DNA from: RGIG250 sp045616885
GTDB lineage: Bacteria; Bacillota; Negativicutes; Selenomonadales; Selenomonadaceae
NCBI GenBank assembly: GCA_045616885.1
Contig: JAZLHS010000189.1
Coordinates: 1 to 30,548, forward strand
Reading direction: 5' to 3'
DNA: 30,548 bases
Shown: in pieces, positions 7,557 through 15,826 of the stretch
How positions within the stretch are numbered: the first letter of the stretch is position 1
Layout of the letters: every line of letters begins with the position of its first letter
The notes under the pieces: model-generated
Databases searched by the model: none
The model's input: only the letters and a program-made list of their open reading frames with translations
What the model was told of the DNA's origin: nothing
Translations under genes and position numbers: made by a program

Positions 7557-8939
7557 ATGGGAAAGAATTTCGATAAGCAAGTCTGCAGCATGTGCCGACG
7601 CGTCATTACTCTTCGTTCACAATACGATATGCCAATCTACAGTCCCCAGACCGGTATCGGCATCTGCCGCGACTGCATTGAGCAGACCTACGATGCTATA
7701 CAGGCAGCCGCACCAAGAGAGTCGGCAAAGCCCAAGAAGAAAAAATCTACCGGTGTTCCCCTCGGCGAGATACTGGCTAAGCACAAACCTCATGTCATCA
7801 AAGAGTACCTTGATAAGTACATCATCAAGCAGGAGCTGGCCAAGAAGACGCTCTCCGTCGCTCTCTACAACCACTACAAGCGAATGAAATACGATGCCAC
7901 CCGTCTCGACGACGGCCCGGTCATCGACAAGTCAAACGTAATCATGATTGGCCCTTCCGGCTGCGGAAAGACCGCCATCCTCCAGACTCTGGCTAAGCTG
8001 CTGGATGTCCCCTTCGCCATCACCGACACCTCCAGCCTCACCGAGGCCGGCTATGTCGGTAACGATGTCGAGGTCGCCGTCCGTAATCTTTATTACGCTG
8101 CCGGTCAGGATATTGAGAAGACCGAGCACGGCATCATCTATCTCGATGAGTTCGACAAGATCGCCCGCAAGTCCGGCGACAACAACTCTATCACCGCCGA
8201 CCCGGGTCACGAAGGTGTTCAGCAGTCTCTGCTGAAGATGCTGGAGGGCTCTGACGTAGAATTCACCGCTCACGGCCAGCGCAAGCATCCTGAAGCCCCC
8301 ACCATCAAAGTAAACACTACCCACATCCTTTTCATCGTCGGCGGTGCCTTCGTTGGTCTCGATCAGGTCATCGAGAAACGCCTGAAGAAGAACAGCTCAG
8401 CAATCGGCTTCGGTGCTTCCGTCACAGGTGAGTCCGACCGTCCTTCTGCCGATGACCTTCTCCGTCAGGTGACACCCGAAGACCTGATGAAGTACGGTAT
8501 CATCCCGGAAATAATCGGCCGCCTGCCCATCATCTGTACCCTTGAGACCCTTGACGAAGAGTCTCTCCTCACCATCCTCACCGAGCCGGTGAACGCTCCG
8601 ATTCGCCAGTACAAGGAACTGCTGAAGCTGGACAATGTAGAGCTCGATTTCACTGTCGATGCTCTCCGGGAAATCGCCAAGCGAGCCATCGCCCGCAAGA
8701 CCGGTGCCCGCAGTCTTCGCGGCATACTCGAAGAGATAATGCTGGACATCATGTACGATATTCCCAAGGATGAGCGCCATCGCAAGGTGACTATTACTGT
8801 AGGCTGTGTAAAGAACGGCGATGCACCGCTCGTCGATATTCTGCCGGAAGCGCCGAAGTCCGTGACCATGCCTGAGGACAACGGCAAGTCAAATAATAAT
8901 GAGCTGGACAGCGATTCTTCTGATTACAGATTCCACTAA
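7557..8939 (+). CDS. clpX: ClpX-like AAA+ unfoldase, divergent
   Basis: ATP-driven protein unfoldase that would feed ClpP; 460 residues. A C4 zinc finger (Cys10, 13, 37, 40) has a longer loop than usual ClpX. The AAA+ domain has Walker A GPSGCGKT (132-139), pore loop GYVG (165-168), Walker B IIYLDE (193-198), an RKH loop (242-244), the ClpP-docking IGF tripeptide (283-285), an arginine finger in IGRLP (about 322), and sensor II GAR (383-385). Usual ClpX reads SITRDVSGEGVQQ; here SITADPGHEGVQQ (211-223) loses the Arg, and the pore-2 loop is also different. The C-terminus has a polar tail. It stands alone, without tig, clpP or lon, and is the only rightward gene in the first 16 kb. It may be a second ClpX or the sole one. 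SD AGAGGTAG precedes the ATG. Confidence 0.88.
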   Translation: MGKNFDKQVCSMCRRVITLRSQYDMPIYSPQTGIGICRDCIEQTYDAIQAAAPRESAKPKKKKSTGVPLGEILAKHKPHVIKEYLDKYIIKQELAKKTLSVALYNHYKRMKYDATRLDDGPVIDKSNVIMIGPSGCGKTAILQTLAKLLDVPFAITDTSSLTEAGYVGNDVEVAVRNLYYAAGQDIEKTEHGIIYLDEFDKIARKSGDNNSITADPGHEGVQQSLLKMLEGSDVEFTAHGQRKHPEAPTIKVNTTHILFIVGGAFVGLDQVIEKRLKKNSSAIGFGASVTGESDRPSADDLLRQVTPEDLMKYGIIPEIIGRLPIICTLETLDEESLLTILTEPVNAPIRQYKELLKLDNVELDFTVDALREIAKRAIARKTGARSLRGILEEIMLDIMYDIPKDERHRKVTITVGCVKNGDAPLVDILPEAPKSVTMPEDNGKSNNNELDSDSSDYRFH

Positions 8940-8946
8940 TATATAA

Positions 8947-9069
8947 TAGCCTCCCATTTAAGTTAAGGGAGGTGACCGAGCATAGTGAGGTCGGATGGGT
9001 GATTTCCGGGTTTACTTATCCGTCACCCCTCTGACGGCTGCGCCGCCAGCTCCCCTAAAGGGGAGCCTA
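8947..9069. repeat. composite palindromic repeat element (MITE/REP-like)
   Basis: The left half starts TAGCCTCCC, with a CCTCCC/GGGAGG stem, then GTGACCGAGC and GAGGTCGG. The right half, read in reverse, starts TAGGCTCCCC with a GCTCCCC/GGGGAGC stem and a GC-rich stretch. The halves face each other across a GGGTGA/TCACCC stem. The left half closely resembles, in reverse orientation, the 67-bp tandem units at 25501-25656, so this is a dispersed intergenic family. It fills the gap between the convergent clpX-like and thrC genes and may act as a terminator for clpX. Confidence 0.7.
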
Positions 9070-9076
9070 AATAAGT

Positions 9077-9119
9077 ATAAAAAAGAGCATCTCGTACCGT
9101 TAAGGTTCGGGATGCTCTT
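9077..9119 (-). terminator. thrC intrinsic terminator
   Basis: AAGAGCATC (9083-9091) pairs with GATGCTCTT (9111-9119), and the stem continues through CGTACC/GGTTCG with one mismatch. On the minus strand a T-rich tract follows directly. It lies 15 nt after the thrC stop. Confidence 0.85.
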
Positions 9120-9133
9120 CTCTTTTCTATTTT

Positions 9134-10633
9134 TTATTTACCGGCGAAAGCCTTTACTGCTTTCGGCATATCATCTTTCTCTACGACTTCCTTATGGAGC
9201 ACCGGCAGACCCTTCAGTCCGGCCAGACCCTGCGGAGCCTTCACCGGGTTCTTGCCTTCCAGTGCCTCCAGCTGAGCGAAGGCATCTTTGCCCTCTGCCT
9301 TTTCACCCAGAGCCTCAAGGACGCTGGCGCTGAACTTGTAGGGGCTTGCAGTGGAAACGATGACCATCGGACGCTCACTGTGAGTCTTTGCCTTGTAGGC
9401 TTCGGCCACAGCCCAGGCAACAGCCGTGTGGGTGTCGAGAACATAGCCGTATTCATCGTAGACAGCCTTGATTGTCTCAAGGGTCTTGGCATCATCTGCA
9501 CAGCCTGCCCAGAAGTAGTTGGAAAGGCGTACCAGCATATTTTCGCCGGCATCGTAGCCGCCGTTCTCGTTCAGTTCCTTCATCCATGCAGCTACCATAT
9601 TCGGGTCACCGGTAAGATGATAGAGGAGACGCTCCAGATTGCTGGAAACAAGAATATCCATAGAAGGGGAAATCGTCTTGAAGAACTCACGCTTCCGGTC
9701 ATAGTAGCCGGTCTGGATAAAGTCAGTAAGAACATTGTTTGCATTGGAAGCACAGATGAGCTTGCCTACCGGGAGACCCATCTGGCGGGCATAGAATCCG
9801 GCAAGAATGTTGCCGAAGTTGCCGGTAGGAACGGTGAAGTCGATGACATCACCGGACTTGATGGTACCGGCTGCAACCATATCGGCATAAGCGCTGAAGT
9901 AATAAACTATCTGCGGAACGAGACGGCCCCAGTTGATGGAGTTTGCGCTGGAGAGGTGTACACCCATCTCGGCCAGCTCTTTGGCGATAGCCTCATCACC
10001 GAAAATCTTCTTTACACCGGTCTGCGCATCGTCGAAATTTCCCTTGATAGCCAGAACGGAAACATTGTCACCGGCCTGAGTAGCCATCTGGAGACGCTGA
10101 ATGTCGCTGACACCGCCGTCCGGGTAGAATACGCATATCTTGGTCTGGTCAACGTCAGCAAAACCGGCCAGAGCGGCCTTGCCGGTATCACCGGAAGTGG
10201 CAACCAGAATGAGGACGGTGTTCTTCTCACCGGTCTTCTTCAGTGCGGTTGAAAGCAGCTGCGGAAGGAGCTGGAGAGCCATATCCTTGAAGGCGCTGGT
10301 AGGACCGTGCCACAGCTCGAGAACGGAATTGTCGCCTACCTGCTTAACGGGAGCAATCTTCTCATCATCGAACTTGCCGGTATATGCCCGGTCGATACAG
10401 CCGGTAATCTCCTCGTCAGTATAGTCCGTGAGGAAAAGAGAGAGAACACGACGAGCCCGCTCAGCATAGTCTACCTCTGCCAGCTGTGCCACGAAATCTG
10501 CAGTCACTCTGGGCATTTCATCCGGAACATAGAGACCTCCGTCCGGAGCAAGACCGCGAATAATAGCGGCTGCCGAGTCCATTGCCTGAGTTTTATCGGT
10601 GGCACCTATGCCACGAGTGCTGATAAATTTCAT
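9134..10633 (-). CDS. thrC: threonine synthase
   Basis: PLP enzyme converting O-phosphohomoserine to threonine, the last step of threonine synthesis; 499 residues, as in the long E. coli/yeast-type subgroup. The N-terminus MKFISTRG and DGGLYVP (31-37) are characteristic. The PLP lysine is Lys116 in GPTSAFKDMALQ. Downstream lie the phosphate-binding VATSGDTGKAA and NSINWGRLVPQ and PTGNFGN motifs. The ATG is preceded by GGAG at about 10 nt. It appears monocistronic: no thrB or hom neighbour, and a terminator follows. No T-box with its GGTGG-type core was recognised in the 178-nt leader, and no promoter is clear there. Confidence 0.96.
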   Translation of the reverse strand: MKFISTRGIGATDKTQAMDSAAAIIRGLAPDGGLYVPDEMPRVTADFVAQLAEVDYAERARRVLSLFLTDYTDEEITGCIDRAYTGKFDDEKIAPVKQVGDNSVLELWHGPTSAFKDMALQLLPQLLSTALKKTGEKNTVLILVATSGDTGKAALAGFADVDQTKICVFYPDGGVSDIQRLQMATQAGDNVSVLAIKGNFDDAQTGVKKIFGDEAIAKELAEMGVHLSSANSINWGRLVPQIVYYFSAYADMVAAGTIKSGDVIDFTVPTGNFGNILAGFYARQMGLPVGKLICASNANNVLTDFIQTGYYDRKREFFKTISPSMDILVSSNLERLLYHLTGDPNMVAAWMKELNENGGYDAGENMLVRLSNYFWAGCADDAKTLETIKAVYDEYGYVLDTHTAVAWAVAEAYKAKTHSERPMVIVSTASPYKFSASVLEALGEKAEGKDAFAQLEALEGKNPVKAPQGLAGLKGLPVLHKEVVEKDDMPKAVKAFAGK

Positions 10634-10745
10634 TACCTGTTTTCTCCTTCTATCATGAAAATCGCTTTATATCCCTAATTCACTACAGAATTATTGGGTC
10701 AATAGATGATAATTAAATAGCATATCATAGGCGAGGAATATTCGC

Positions 10746-10762
10746 TACAAAAATCTTTTGTA
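10746..10762. other. palindrome in the thrC upstream gap
   Basis: TACAAAA, 3-nt loop, TTTTGTA. The 178-bp gap between the response regulator stop and the thrC start also holds GAATATTC twice (10736-10743, 10803-10810) and a GCGA/TCGC stem. It could be an operator or a weak terminator of the response regulator gene. No T run follows on the minus strand, so the role is open. Confidence 0.35.
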
Positions 10763-10811
10763 CATTGGAAAAATACTGTATTCAAATTTCGATACTCGGC
10801 TGAATATTCTC

Positions 10812-11399
10812 TTAGTTTTTCTTTCGCAGACCTGCTCGGACGATGGCCTCGGCTACTTCCTTGATTGTCTTGCGCTTCATCATACTGTAGCGCTGTATCC
10901 GTCGGTACGCCTCACTTTCGGAGATGTTGTGAGCATCCATGAGTATACCCTTCGCCCGGTCAAGAGTCTTGCGTAGCTCCAGAGAGTCTTTCGTCTCTTC
11001 CAGCTCCTGCTCCAGCTCTTTCATTTCCTGCCAGCGGCTGAGGGCTATCTCAATGGCAGGAGAGATGCTTTCCTCCCGGATAGGCTTTACCAGATAGGCA
11101 AGGACGCCGGCATCCTTCGCCCGATTGACTATCTCCGAATCACTGAAGGCGGTGAGCAATATGACCGGTGATATTCCCTCATCGGCTATCGTCTTGGCCG
11201 CGGTGATGCCATCCATATTGGGCATCTTTATATCCATCATTACCAAATCAGGACGGTACTTACGGGTCAGCTCCAGAGCCTGTTTGCCATCGTGAGCCTC
11301 TCCGACAATGGTATGTCCCTGCTCCTCCAGCATCTCTCGGAGATCCATTCGGATGATGGACTCATTGTCGGCTATCACGATATTAAGCGGGTTACTCAT
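10812..11399 (-). CDS. ANTAR-domain response regulator (PdtaR-like)
   Basis: 195 residues: a receiver domain (about 5-120) and an ANTAR RNA-binding domain (about 135-190). The receiver has acidic Asp11, phospho-acceptor Asp56 in VMMDIKMPNMDG, and Lys105 in YLVKP. ANTAR proteins of this type, when phosphorylated, bind tandem hexaloop hairpins in mRNA leaders and prevent transcription termination. The stretch LDRAKGILMDAHNISESEAY carries the family's conserved helix. It is most like mycobacterial PdtaR and clostridial relatives. It overlaps the kinase gene by 4 nt (ATGA), so the two form a coupled pair. EutV is a related alternative, but no eut genes are near. Confidence 0.92.
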   Translation of the reverse strand: MSNPLNIVIADNESIIRMDLREMLEEQGHTIVGEAHDGKQALELTRKYRPDLVMMDIKMPNMDGITAAKTIADEGISPVILLTAFSDSEIVNRAKDAGVLAYLVKPIREESISPAIEIALSRWQEMKELEQELEETKDSLELRKTLDRAKGILMDAHNISESEAYRRIQRYSMMKRKTIKEVAEAIVRAGLRKKN

Positions 11400-12832
11400 A
11401 CATTTACCTCCTCCCTGCCGCTATTATCCAAAGGCAGGGTTATGACAGCTCTTGTTCCTCTACCGTCATTATTCTCCATGATAAAGGTTCCGCCCAAATC
11501 GTCACGGATGAAATTCTTAATCAAGGTAGTTCCTAATGAGCGAGTATTCTCTAAATCAAAATCATCAGGCAGACCGCATCCATCATCATAAACTACGAGG
11601 CGATGACAATCTTCTTCATTTGTGATAACCAGCCCGATTGTACCACGAACCCGGTTATCATTAAAAGCGTGTTTGATAATATTTAAAAGTATTTCGTTTA
11701 TTGCCAGTGCAAAGCCGGTAGTCATAGCCGGTGTCAGCTGGAAGGTATCTCCGGATATACGGCGGATAATGATGAAATCAGGACGAACCATCGCCTCGAT
11801 ATTATTCAGAAGATTCTGCGCCAGCGACATAGCATCCACCATGTCGGTACCGCGATTGGAAAGGTATTCGTGAATGGTAGCGATGCTTCGGACGCGGCCG
11901 GCGCTTTCCTTCAGCGCTTCCTTTGCTTCCGGCGCCTTCATGCGTCGTGCCTGCAGATTCAGCAGACTGGCGATACTCTGGAGATTATTCTTTACCCGGT
12001 GATGAATTTCCCGGATGACTGCCTTCTGAATGCGTATCTCTTTTTCCTTGTCGCGGAGAGCTGTGACATCCTCTATTACTACGATACGACCTCGGAGCTG
12101 TCCTCCTGTCTCTATCGGTATATCTCGCACAACCAGTATCAGACCGCCGGCAGTTATCTCTTTCTCGTTTGGCTGACCTGGCTTCACGGTCTCACTGGTA
12201 ACATGGCGGGTCAGCATCCTGTCTTTCCGTAGCATACCTACAGGATTTCTTACCCCCAGAACGCGATAAATTCGCAGGGCGGCCAGATTTGCCAGGATTA
12301 TCCGGTCGTGCTTATCGGTAATTATTATGCCGTCAGTCTCACCGATGGGGCGATAAATATCCTCGGTATAATCCCTACCTGAATCCTCCAGCAGGATGCC
12401 GGCTGTGTTTATGATATGACCATAGCCCTCCGAATTATACGTTTCGACTGTTGTCTCTATGGTTATTACCGCAGCAGTAACATTGTCGATGATTACCGGC
12501 TGCGTAATCATCACGATACTGGCTTCATCAGCCCCGGTTCCAATTTCCCGACGGCCGTGGATTGGTTTCCCCTGCTGAAAGGTATACTGAACCAGCGGCT
12601 CCTCATTTACTCCTACCAGCGATCCGCCTACCGGGCCACTGACAAAGAAAAGGGTATGGGGACGCTCGGTAGCCAGCAGGACATATTCTCCGTCATTCTT
12701 CCCCGGGACATAGACATTCACGATAGCATTGGCAAAGTCGGCCAAGAAAGGCAGTAAATGAATTATCTGCTTCAGGCGTACCGTTTCCTTGCCGGACAGA
12801 CTGCACCGCCGCCATGTATCTGCTTTTATCAA
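11396..12832 (-). CDS. PdtaS-type sensor histidine kinase
   Basis: A soluble kinase of 478 residues. The N-terminal GAF-like domain (PF12282 type, about 15-155) is followed by a PAS-like domain (about 160-260), a HisKA_2 dimerisation domain with REIHHRVKNNLQ (274-285), and an HATPase domain with N-box INEILLNIIKHAF, DDGCGLP and SLGTTLI. No transmembrane helix is seen, so it senses a cytoplasmic signal. The start is TTG at 12832, because the only nearby ATG (in AAGGATGATTTGA) meets a stop at once. The AAGGA SD overlaps the tsaD stop codon, with 8 nt to the TTG. It phosphorylates the overlapping ANTAR regulator. Its place at the end of the tsaE-tsaB-rimI-tsaD operon is unusual. Confidence 0.92.
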   Translation of the reverse strand: MIKADTWRRCSLSGKETVRLKQIIHLLPFLADFANAIVNVYVPGKNDGEYVLLATERPHTLFFVSGPVGGSLVGVNEEPLVQYTFQQGKPIHGRREIGTGADEASIVMITQPVIIDNVTAAVITIETTVETYNSEGYGHIINTAGILLEDSGRDYTEDIYRPIGETDGIIITDKHDRIILANLAALRIYRVLGVRNPVGMLRKDRMLTRHVTSETVKPGQPNEKEITAGGLILVVRDIPIETGGQLRGRIVVIEDVTALRDKEKEIRIQKAVIREIHHRVKNNLQSIASLLNLQARRMKAPEAKEALKESAGRVRSIATIHEYLSNRGTDMVDAMSLAQNLLNNIEAMVRPDFIIIRRISGDTFQLTPAMTTGFALAINEILLNIIKHAFNDNRVRGTIGLVITNEEDCHRLVVYDDGCGLPDDFDLENTRSLGTTLIKNFIRDDLGGTFIMENNDGRGTRAVITLPLDNSGREEVNV

Positions 12833-12844
12833 ATCAAATCATCC

Positions 12845-13906
12845 TTACCTGTCGGATAGAGAAAGCCCCGGCACCGCATTCAGCGTCAAAGGAGTATATT
12901 CGTAGTTCTCTCCCAATGACTGATAGTAGCCCCGGCAGGCTATCATGGCTGCGTTGTCAGTGCAGAGACGGCGACTGGGGAAACAGAACTTATAGCCTGC
13001 CTCACCGGTAGCCCGACGAAGCTCTGCCTCGAGAGCACTGTTGGCTGCTACGCCGCCGGCCAACACCAAGGTGTCCAGACCGGTCTCCTTCAAGGCAGCC
13101 AGAGACTTGTCAACCAATATGGCAATGACCGTCTGCTGGAATGATGCCGCCACATCAGCATTATTCACCGGGATATTTTTCAGCTTTTGGGAATTCAGAT
13201 AATTAAGCACAGCAGATTTCAGGCCGCTGAAGCTAAACTCATAGCCGCCTTTCGCCAATGCCTTAGGAAAGTCAATGGCGTGAGGGTCGCCCTCTTTGGC
13301 CAGCCGGTCTATCTCCGGCCCGCCGGGATACGGTAGTCCCATGACCCGAGCCACCTTGTCAAAGGCTTCCCCGGCCGCATCGTCTCGCGTCTGACCCAGC
13401 AGACGGAACCTGTCATAGTCGGAGACGTGAACAAGAGCGGTATGACCGCCGGAAGCTACCAGCGCCACAAAGGGAGGCTTCAGCTCAGGCGAACTCAAAA
13501 AGTTTGCAAATATATGTCCCTCAAGGTGATTTACCCCGATGAGGGGAATCTCCAGCGCATAAGCCAGCGACTTTGCCGCCGCCACACCTACTAGCAGTGC
13601 GCCGACGAGTCCGGGCCCATAGGTGACGGCTATCTGATCAATATCGGACAGCTTCAGATTAGCCTGCTTCAGTGCTTCATCCACCACAGGCAGCACATTC
13701 AGGATATGATTGCGGGAAGCTATCTCCGGTACCACTCCGCCATATTTGCGATGGATAGGTACCTGCGTCGATATCACATCTGCCAGCAGCTCTCGCCCGC
13801 CTCGCAGGATAGCCGCCGCTGTTTCGTCACAGCTGGACTCGATTCCCAGCGTTATCCTTTCCTCCGCCGGCTTGGCGGCGATTTTTTCTCTGTTATAGTA
13901 TTCCAC
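12845..13906 (-). CDS. tsaD: tRNA t6A threonylcarbamoyltransferase TsaD
   Basis: Transfers threonylcarbamoyl to A37 of ANN-decoding tRNAs together with TsaB and TsaE. 353 residues of ASKHA/Kae1 fold: GIESSCDETAAAI (21-33), the metal-binding His127 and His131 in VNHLEGH, ASGGHTALV, and the C-terminal LAGGVAANSALE. The start is GTG at 13906 with SD AAGGAAAG overlapping the rimI stop. This gives about 19 residues before the core ITLGIESS, longer than usual; no better internal start with an SD was found. It lies 12 nt after rimI and shares the B. subtilis ydiB-ydiC-ydiD-ydiE order. Confidence 0.96.
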   Translation of the reverse strand: MEYYNREKIAAKPAEERITLGIESSCDETAAAILRGGRELLADVISTQVPIHRKYGGVVPEIASRNHILNVLPVVDEALKQANLKLSDIDQIAVTYGPGLVGALLVGVAAAKSLAYALEIPLIGVNHLEGHIFANFLSSPELKPPFVALVASGGHTALVHVSDYDRFRLLGQTRDDAAGEAFDKVARVMGLPYPGGPEIDRLAKEGDPHAIDFPKALAKGGYEFSFSGLKSAVLNYLNSQKLKNIPVNNADVAASFQQTVIAILVDKSLAALKETGLDTLVLAGGVAANSALEAELRRATGEAGYKFCFPSRRLCTDNAAMIACRGYYQSLGENYEYTPLTLNAVPGLSLSDR

Positions 13907-13918
13907 GGTTTTCTTTCC

Positions 13919-14374
13919 TTACAGCTTCAATATCCACATGATTATGGCATCTTCCCCATCCTCATAGTAGTGAGGACGCCGGCCGCAATCCTTAAAGCCA
14001 AGTGATTTATAGAGATTCAGGGCTGCAGTATTCGATGGTCTCACTTCCAGTGTGAGCCGTTCTGCGCCCCTTTCCTTTATTACTTCAATGAGGTTTTCCA
14101 GCAGACGGCGGCTGATACCCTGACCCTGATAGTCAGGATGGATAGCCACATTTGTTATCTGCGCCTCGTCATCGATTATCCAGCAGCCTACATATCCCGC
14201 TACCCTGCCATCTGTCTCATCCACAGCCAGCCGGTAGGTAGTCCTTTCATTTTGAGCTTCCCGCCAAAATGACTCCCTTGACCATGGTACGGAGAAGCAA
14301 GCTTTCTCAACTATCTCGACTGCAGAAGCATCGTCGGGAATCATCTCGCGGAATACAATCGGTGCTTTGTTCAT
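13919..14374 (-). CDS. rimI: ribosomal-protein-alanine N-acetyltransferase RimI
   Basis: GNAT-fold acetyltransferase of 151 residues that acetylates the N-terminal alanine of ribosomal protein bS18 in E. coli. The acetyl-CoA motif A is visible as VAIHPDYQGQGISRRLLENLI (about 91-111), followed by LEVRPSNTAALNLYKSLGF, typical of RimI. The N-terminal part has FSVPWSRESFW. It overlaps tsaB by 4 nt (ATGA) and sits between tsaB and tsaD as in many Firmicutes, supporting RimI over an unrelated GNAT. Confidence 0.93.
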   Translation of the reverse strand: MNKAPIVFREMIPDDASAVEIVEKACFSVPWSRESFWREAQNERTTYRLAVDETDGRVAGYVGCWIIDDEAQITNVAIHPDYQGQGISRRLLENLIEVIKERGAERLTLEVRPSNTAALNLYKSLGFKDCGRRPHYYEDGEDAIIMWILKL

Positions 14375-15114
14375 TTCATCTCACACTTTGCATCGTCGCC
14401 TTGACCGATGGATTCTGGATGGCGGACATCCCACAGTTCCTCTGCCTCCGAACGTCGGAGATACCACGGCTCTGCCGTCATTGTATCGGCAACATCACCT
14501 GCCTCCAACATCCGAGCGCCAAGCATTGCCACTTCATCCGCCCGAGGCATCACCTGTACCCGGCTGGCCACGATCACACCATCCGGCAGGTCTTCGCTGT
14601 CTGACAGCTTTTTCTCGGCAATGTCGCCCAATATGATTACCGGCTGCTTTCGCTCTGCCGCCATTTCTCCGGCCATCGCCACGATAGTCTCCAGCGGTAT
14701 CACCGTCACCGGCTGTATCTCCTGTCCTTCTCGATAGATTCCACAGTAGGCATTCTTCTTCTGAGCATCCGCCAGTGAGAAAACAGTCACTCCCGGCAGG
14801 TCATAGTAGCGAGAGGCCAATGCCCTCAGTGTAGGAACGGCAATCAAGGGAATGTTCAGCGCATAGGCAAGCCCCTTGGCCGTGGCCAAACCTATTCTCA
14901 ATCCCGTAAAGGAGCCGGGGCCGATACTTACTGCCACCGCTGTGATGTCCTGTCTCTTTTTTCCTGCCATAGTCAGCAACTCACCGATATGCGGTACGAG
15001 CGTAGCCGAATGCTCCGGCCCATTCTCCATAGTCAGCGCTGCGACTATTTTCTTTCCATCGGAAAGAGCCACACTTGATACCTTTGTGGCAGTCTCAATT
15101 GCCAATATCAGCAT
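14371..15114 (-). CDS. tsaB: t6A synthesis protein TsaB
   Basis: Scaffold partner of TsaD in t6A synthesis, 247 residues, ASKHA fold without the TsaD metal site. The N-terminus is MLILAIETATKVSSVALSDG. Mid-protein VSIGPGSFTGLRIGLATAKGLAYAL is the family signature. The frame can be extended to a GTG at 15126, but the ATG at 15114 gives the usual N-terminus and lies about 11 nt after AAGGAG. Its start overlaps the end of tsaE by 7 nt and its end overlaps rimI by 4 nt, so translation is coupled along the operon. Confidence 0.95.
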   Translation of the reverse strand: MLILAIETATKVSSVALSDGKKIVAALTMENGPEHSATLVPHIGELLTMAGKKRQDITAVAVSIGPGSFTGLRIGLATAKGLAYALNIPLIAVPTLRALASRYYDLPGVTVFSLADAQKKNAYCGIYREGQEIQPVTVIPLETIVAMAGEMAAERKQPVIILGDIAEKKLSDSEDLPDGVIVASRVQVMPRADEVAMLGARMLEAGDVADTMTAEPWYLRRSEAEELWDVRHPESIGQGDDAKCEMK

Positions 15115-15596
15115 TTTTCTTCCCACTCCTTCAGCTGAGCCGCAGCCCGCTTGCTGCCCGCAGCCGGCGATATCTTTATCCGGCGGCTGTTCAGCGTCGC
15201 CTCATCTTCTCCCGGCAATCTGTCTATCCTTATTTCTATGTAGTCATCCGGCAGGGCATCCGGGAACTTGTCAGCCCACTCGATAAGGCTGATAGCGTCT
15301 TCATCTTCCACATATTCGTAGAAGCCAAAATCTTCCAGCTCCGACTCCCGCTCCAGCCGGTAAAGGTCGAAGTGATATATCGGCAGCCGCCCGTGATAAA
15401 TATTCATCAGTCCAAAGGTCGGACTTGTCACTGTATCATCGGCACCCAGCGCTCTGGTCAGAGCAGCCGTGAAAAAAGTCTTGCCTGCCCCCAGATCACC
15501 GATAAGGTTCACTACCGTACCGGGTACAATAGCTTCGGCAATCCGCTCCGCCAGCGCTCTTGTCTCTGACTCGCCGTGGGAAATTATCTCTATCAT
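15108..15596 (-). CDS. tsaE: t6A synthesis ATPase TsaE
   Basis: P-loop ATPase that cycles the TsaB-TsaD complex during t6A formation. 162 residues, with Walker A GDLGAGKT at about 33-40, SPTFGLMNIY, HFDLYRLE, and ISLIEWADKFPDALP near the C-terminal half, as in the family. Two adjacent ATGs exist (15599 and 15596); the second is 5 nt from GGAG and preferred, the first only 2 nt. First gene of the operon, with an extended -10 promoter at 15662-15670. Confidence 0.94.
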   Translation of the reverse strand: MIEIISHGESETRALAERIAEAIVPGTVVNLIGDLGAGKTFFTAALTRALGADDTVTSPTFGLMNIYHGRLPIYHFDLYRLERESELEDFGFYEYVEDEDAISLIEWADKFPDALPDDYIEIRIDRLPGEDEATLNSRRIKISPAAGSKRAAAQLKEWEEKC

Positions 15597-15661
15597 CATG
15601 TCTCCGTTTTCTTGATTCTTTTTCTTCAGACAGGTTTCCTCAGTTTACAGAAAATCAATCT

Positions 15662-15670
15662 ATTATATCA
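15662..15670 (-). promoter_or_regulatory. extended -10 promoter of the tsaE operon
   Basis: The minus strand reads TGATATAAT: perfect -10 TATAAT (complement of 15662-15667) with a TG one base upstream. TTGACA also occurs further upstream, but 24 bp away, too far for a normal -35. The start would be near 15655, leaving about 60 nt of leader. The remaining gap (15600-15733) shows nothing else I recognise. Confidence 0.6.
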
Positions 15671-15733
15671 CATCAAGTCAATAAAAAGTACTGTCAAGCG
15701 GCCTAATATAACTCACACCAGCCTATATTTTAT

Positions 15734-15788
15734 AAAAAATACCCTCAAAGCGATTTGGGAATTTCCACAAATCTTACTTTGAAGGTAT
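15734..15788 (-). terminator. terminator of the toxin-antitoxin operon
   Basis: On the minus strand TACCTTCAAAG pairs with CTTTGAGGGTA, and an inner stem ATTTGTGG/CCCAAAT extends it. A run of six T follows. It lies about 38 nt after the antitoxin stop. Confidence 0.8.
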
Positions 15789-15826
15789 ACTCATCACTAT
15801 TGCATAACAGTTTCTGCTTTTTTAAA

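Noticed and set aside
8397..8887. Leftward open frames inside the clpX-like gene
   Set aside because: Shadow frames of a gene with all AAA+ motifs.
9194..10252. A 352-codon rightward open frame
   Set aside because: Antisense to thrC, whose PLP motifs are intact; no SD or domain.
10634..10811. T-box or other riboswitch ahead of thrC
   Set aside because: I looked for a T-box GGTGG core and a terminator/antiterminator pair and saw neither; only short AT palindromes.
10812..12832. EutV/EutW ethanolamine regulators
   Set aside because: Same general families, but the GAF/PAS layout is PdtaS-like and no eut genes or cofactors are nearby.
15600..15733. TTGACA with TATAAT as a standard promoter for tsaE
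   Set aside because: The spacing is 24 bp; the extended TG motif at the -10 is a better explanation.
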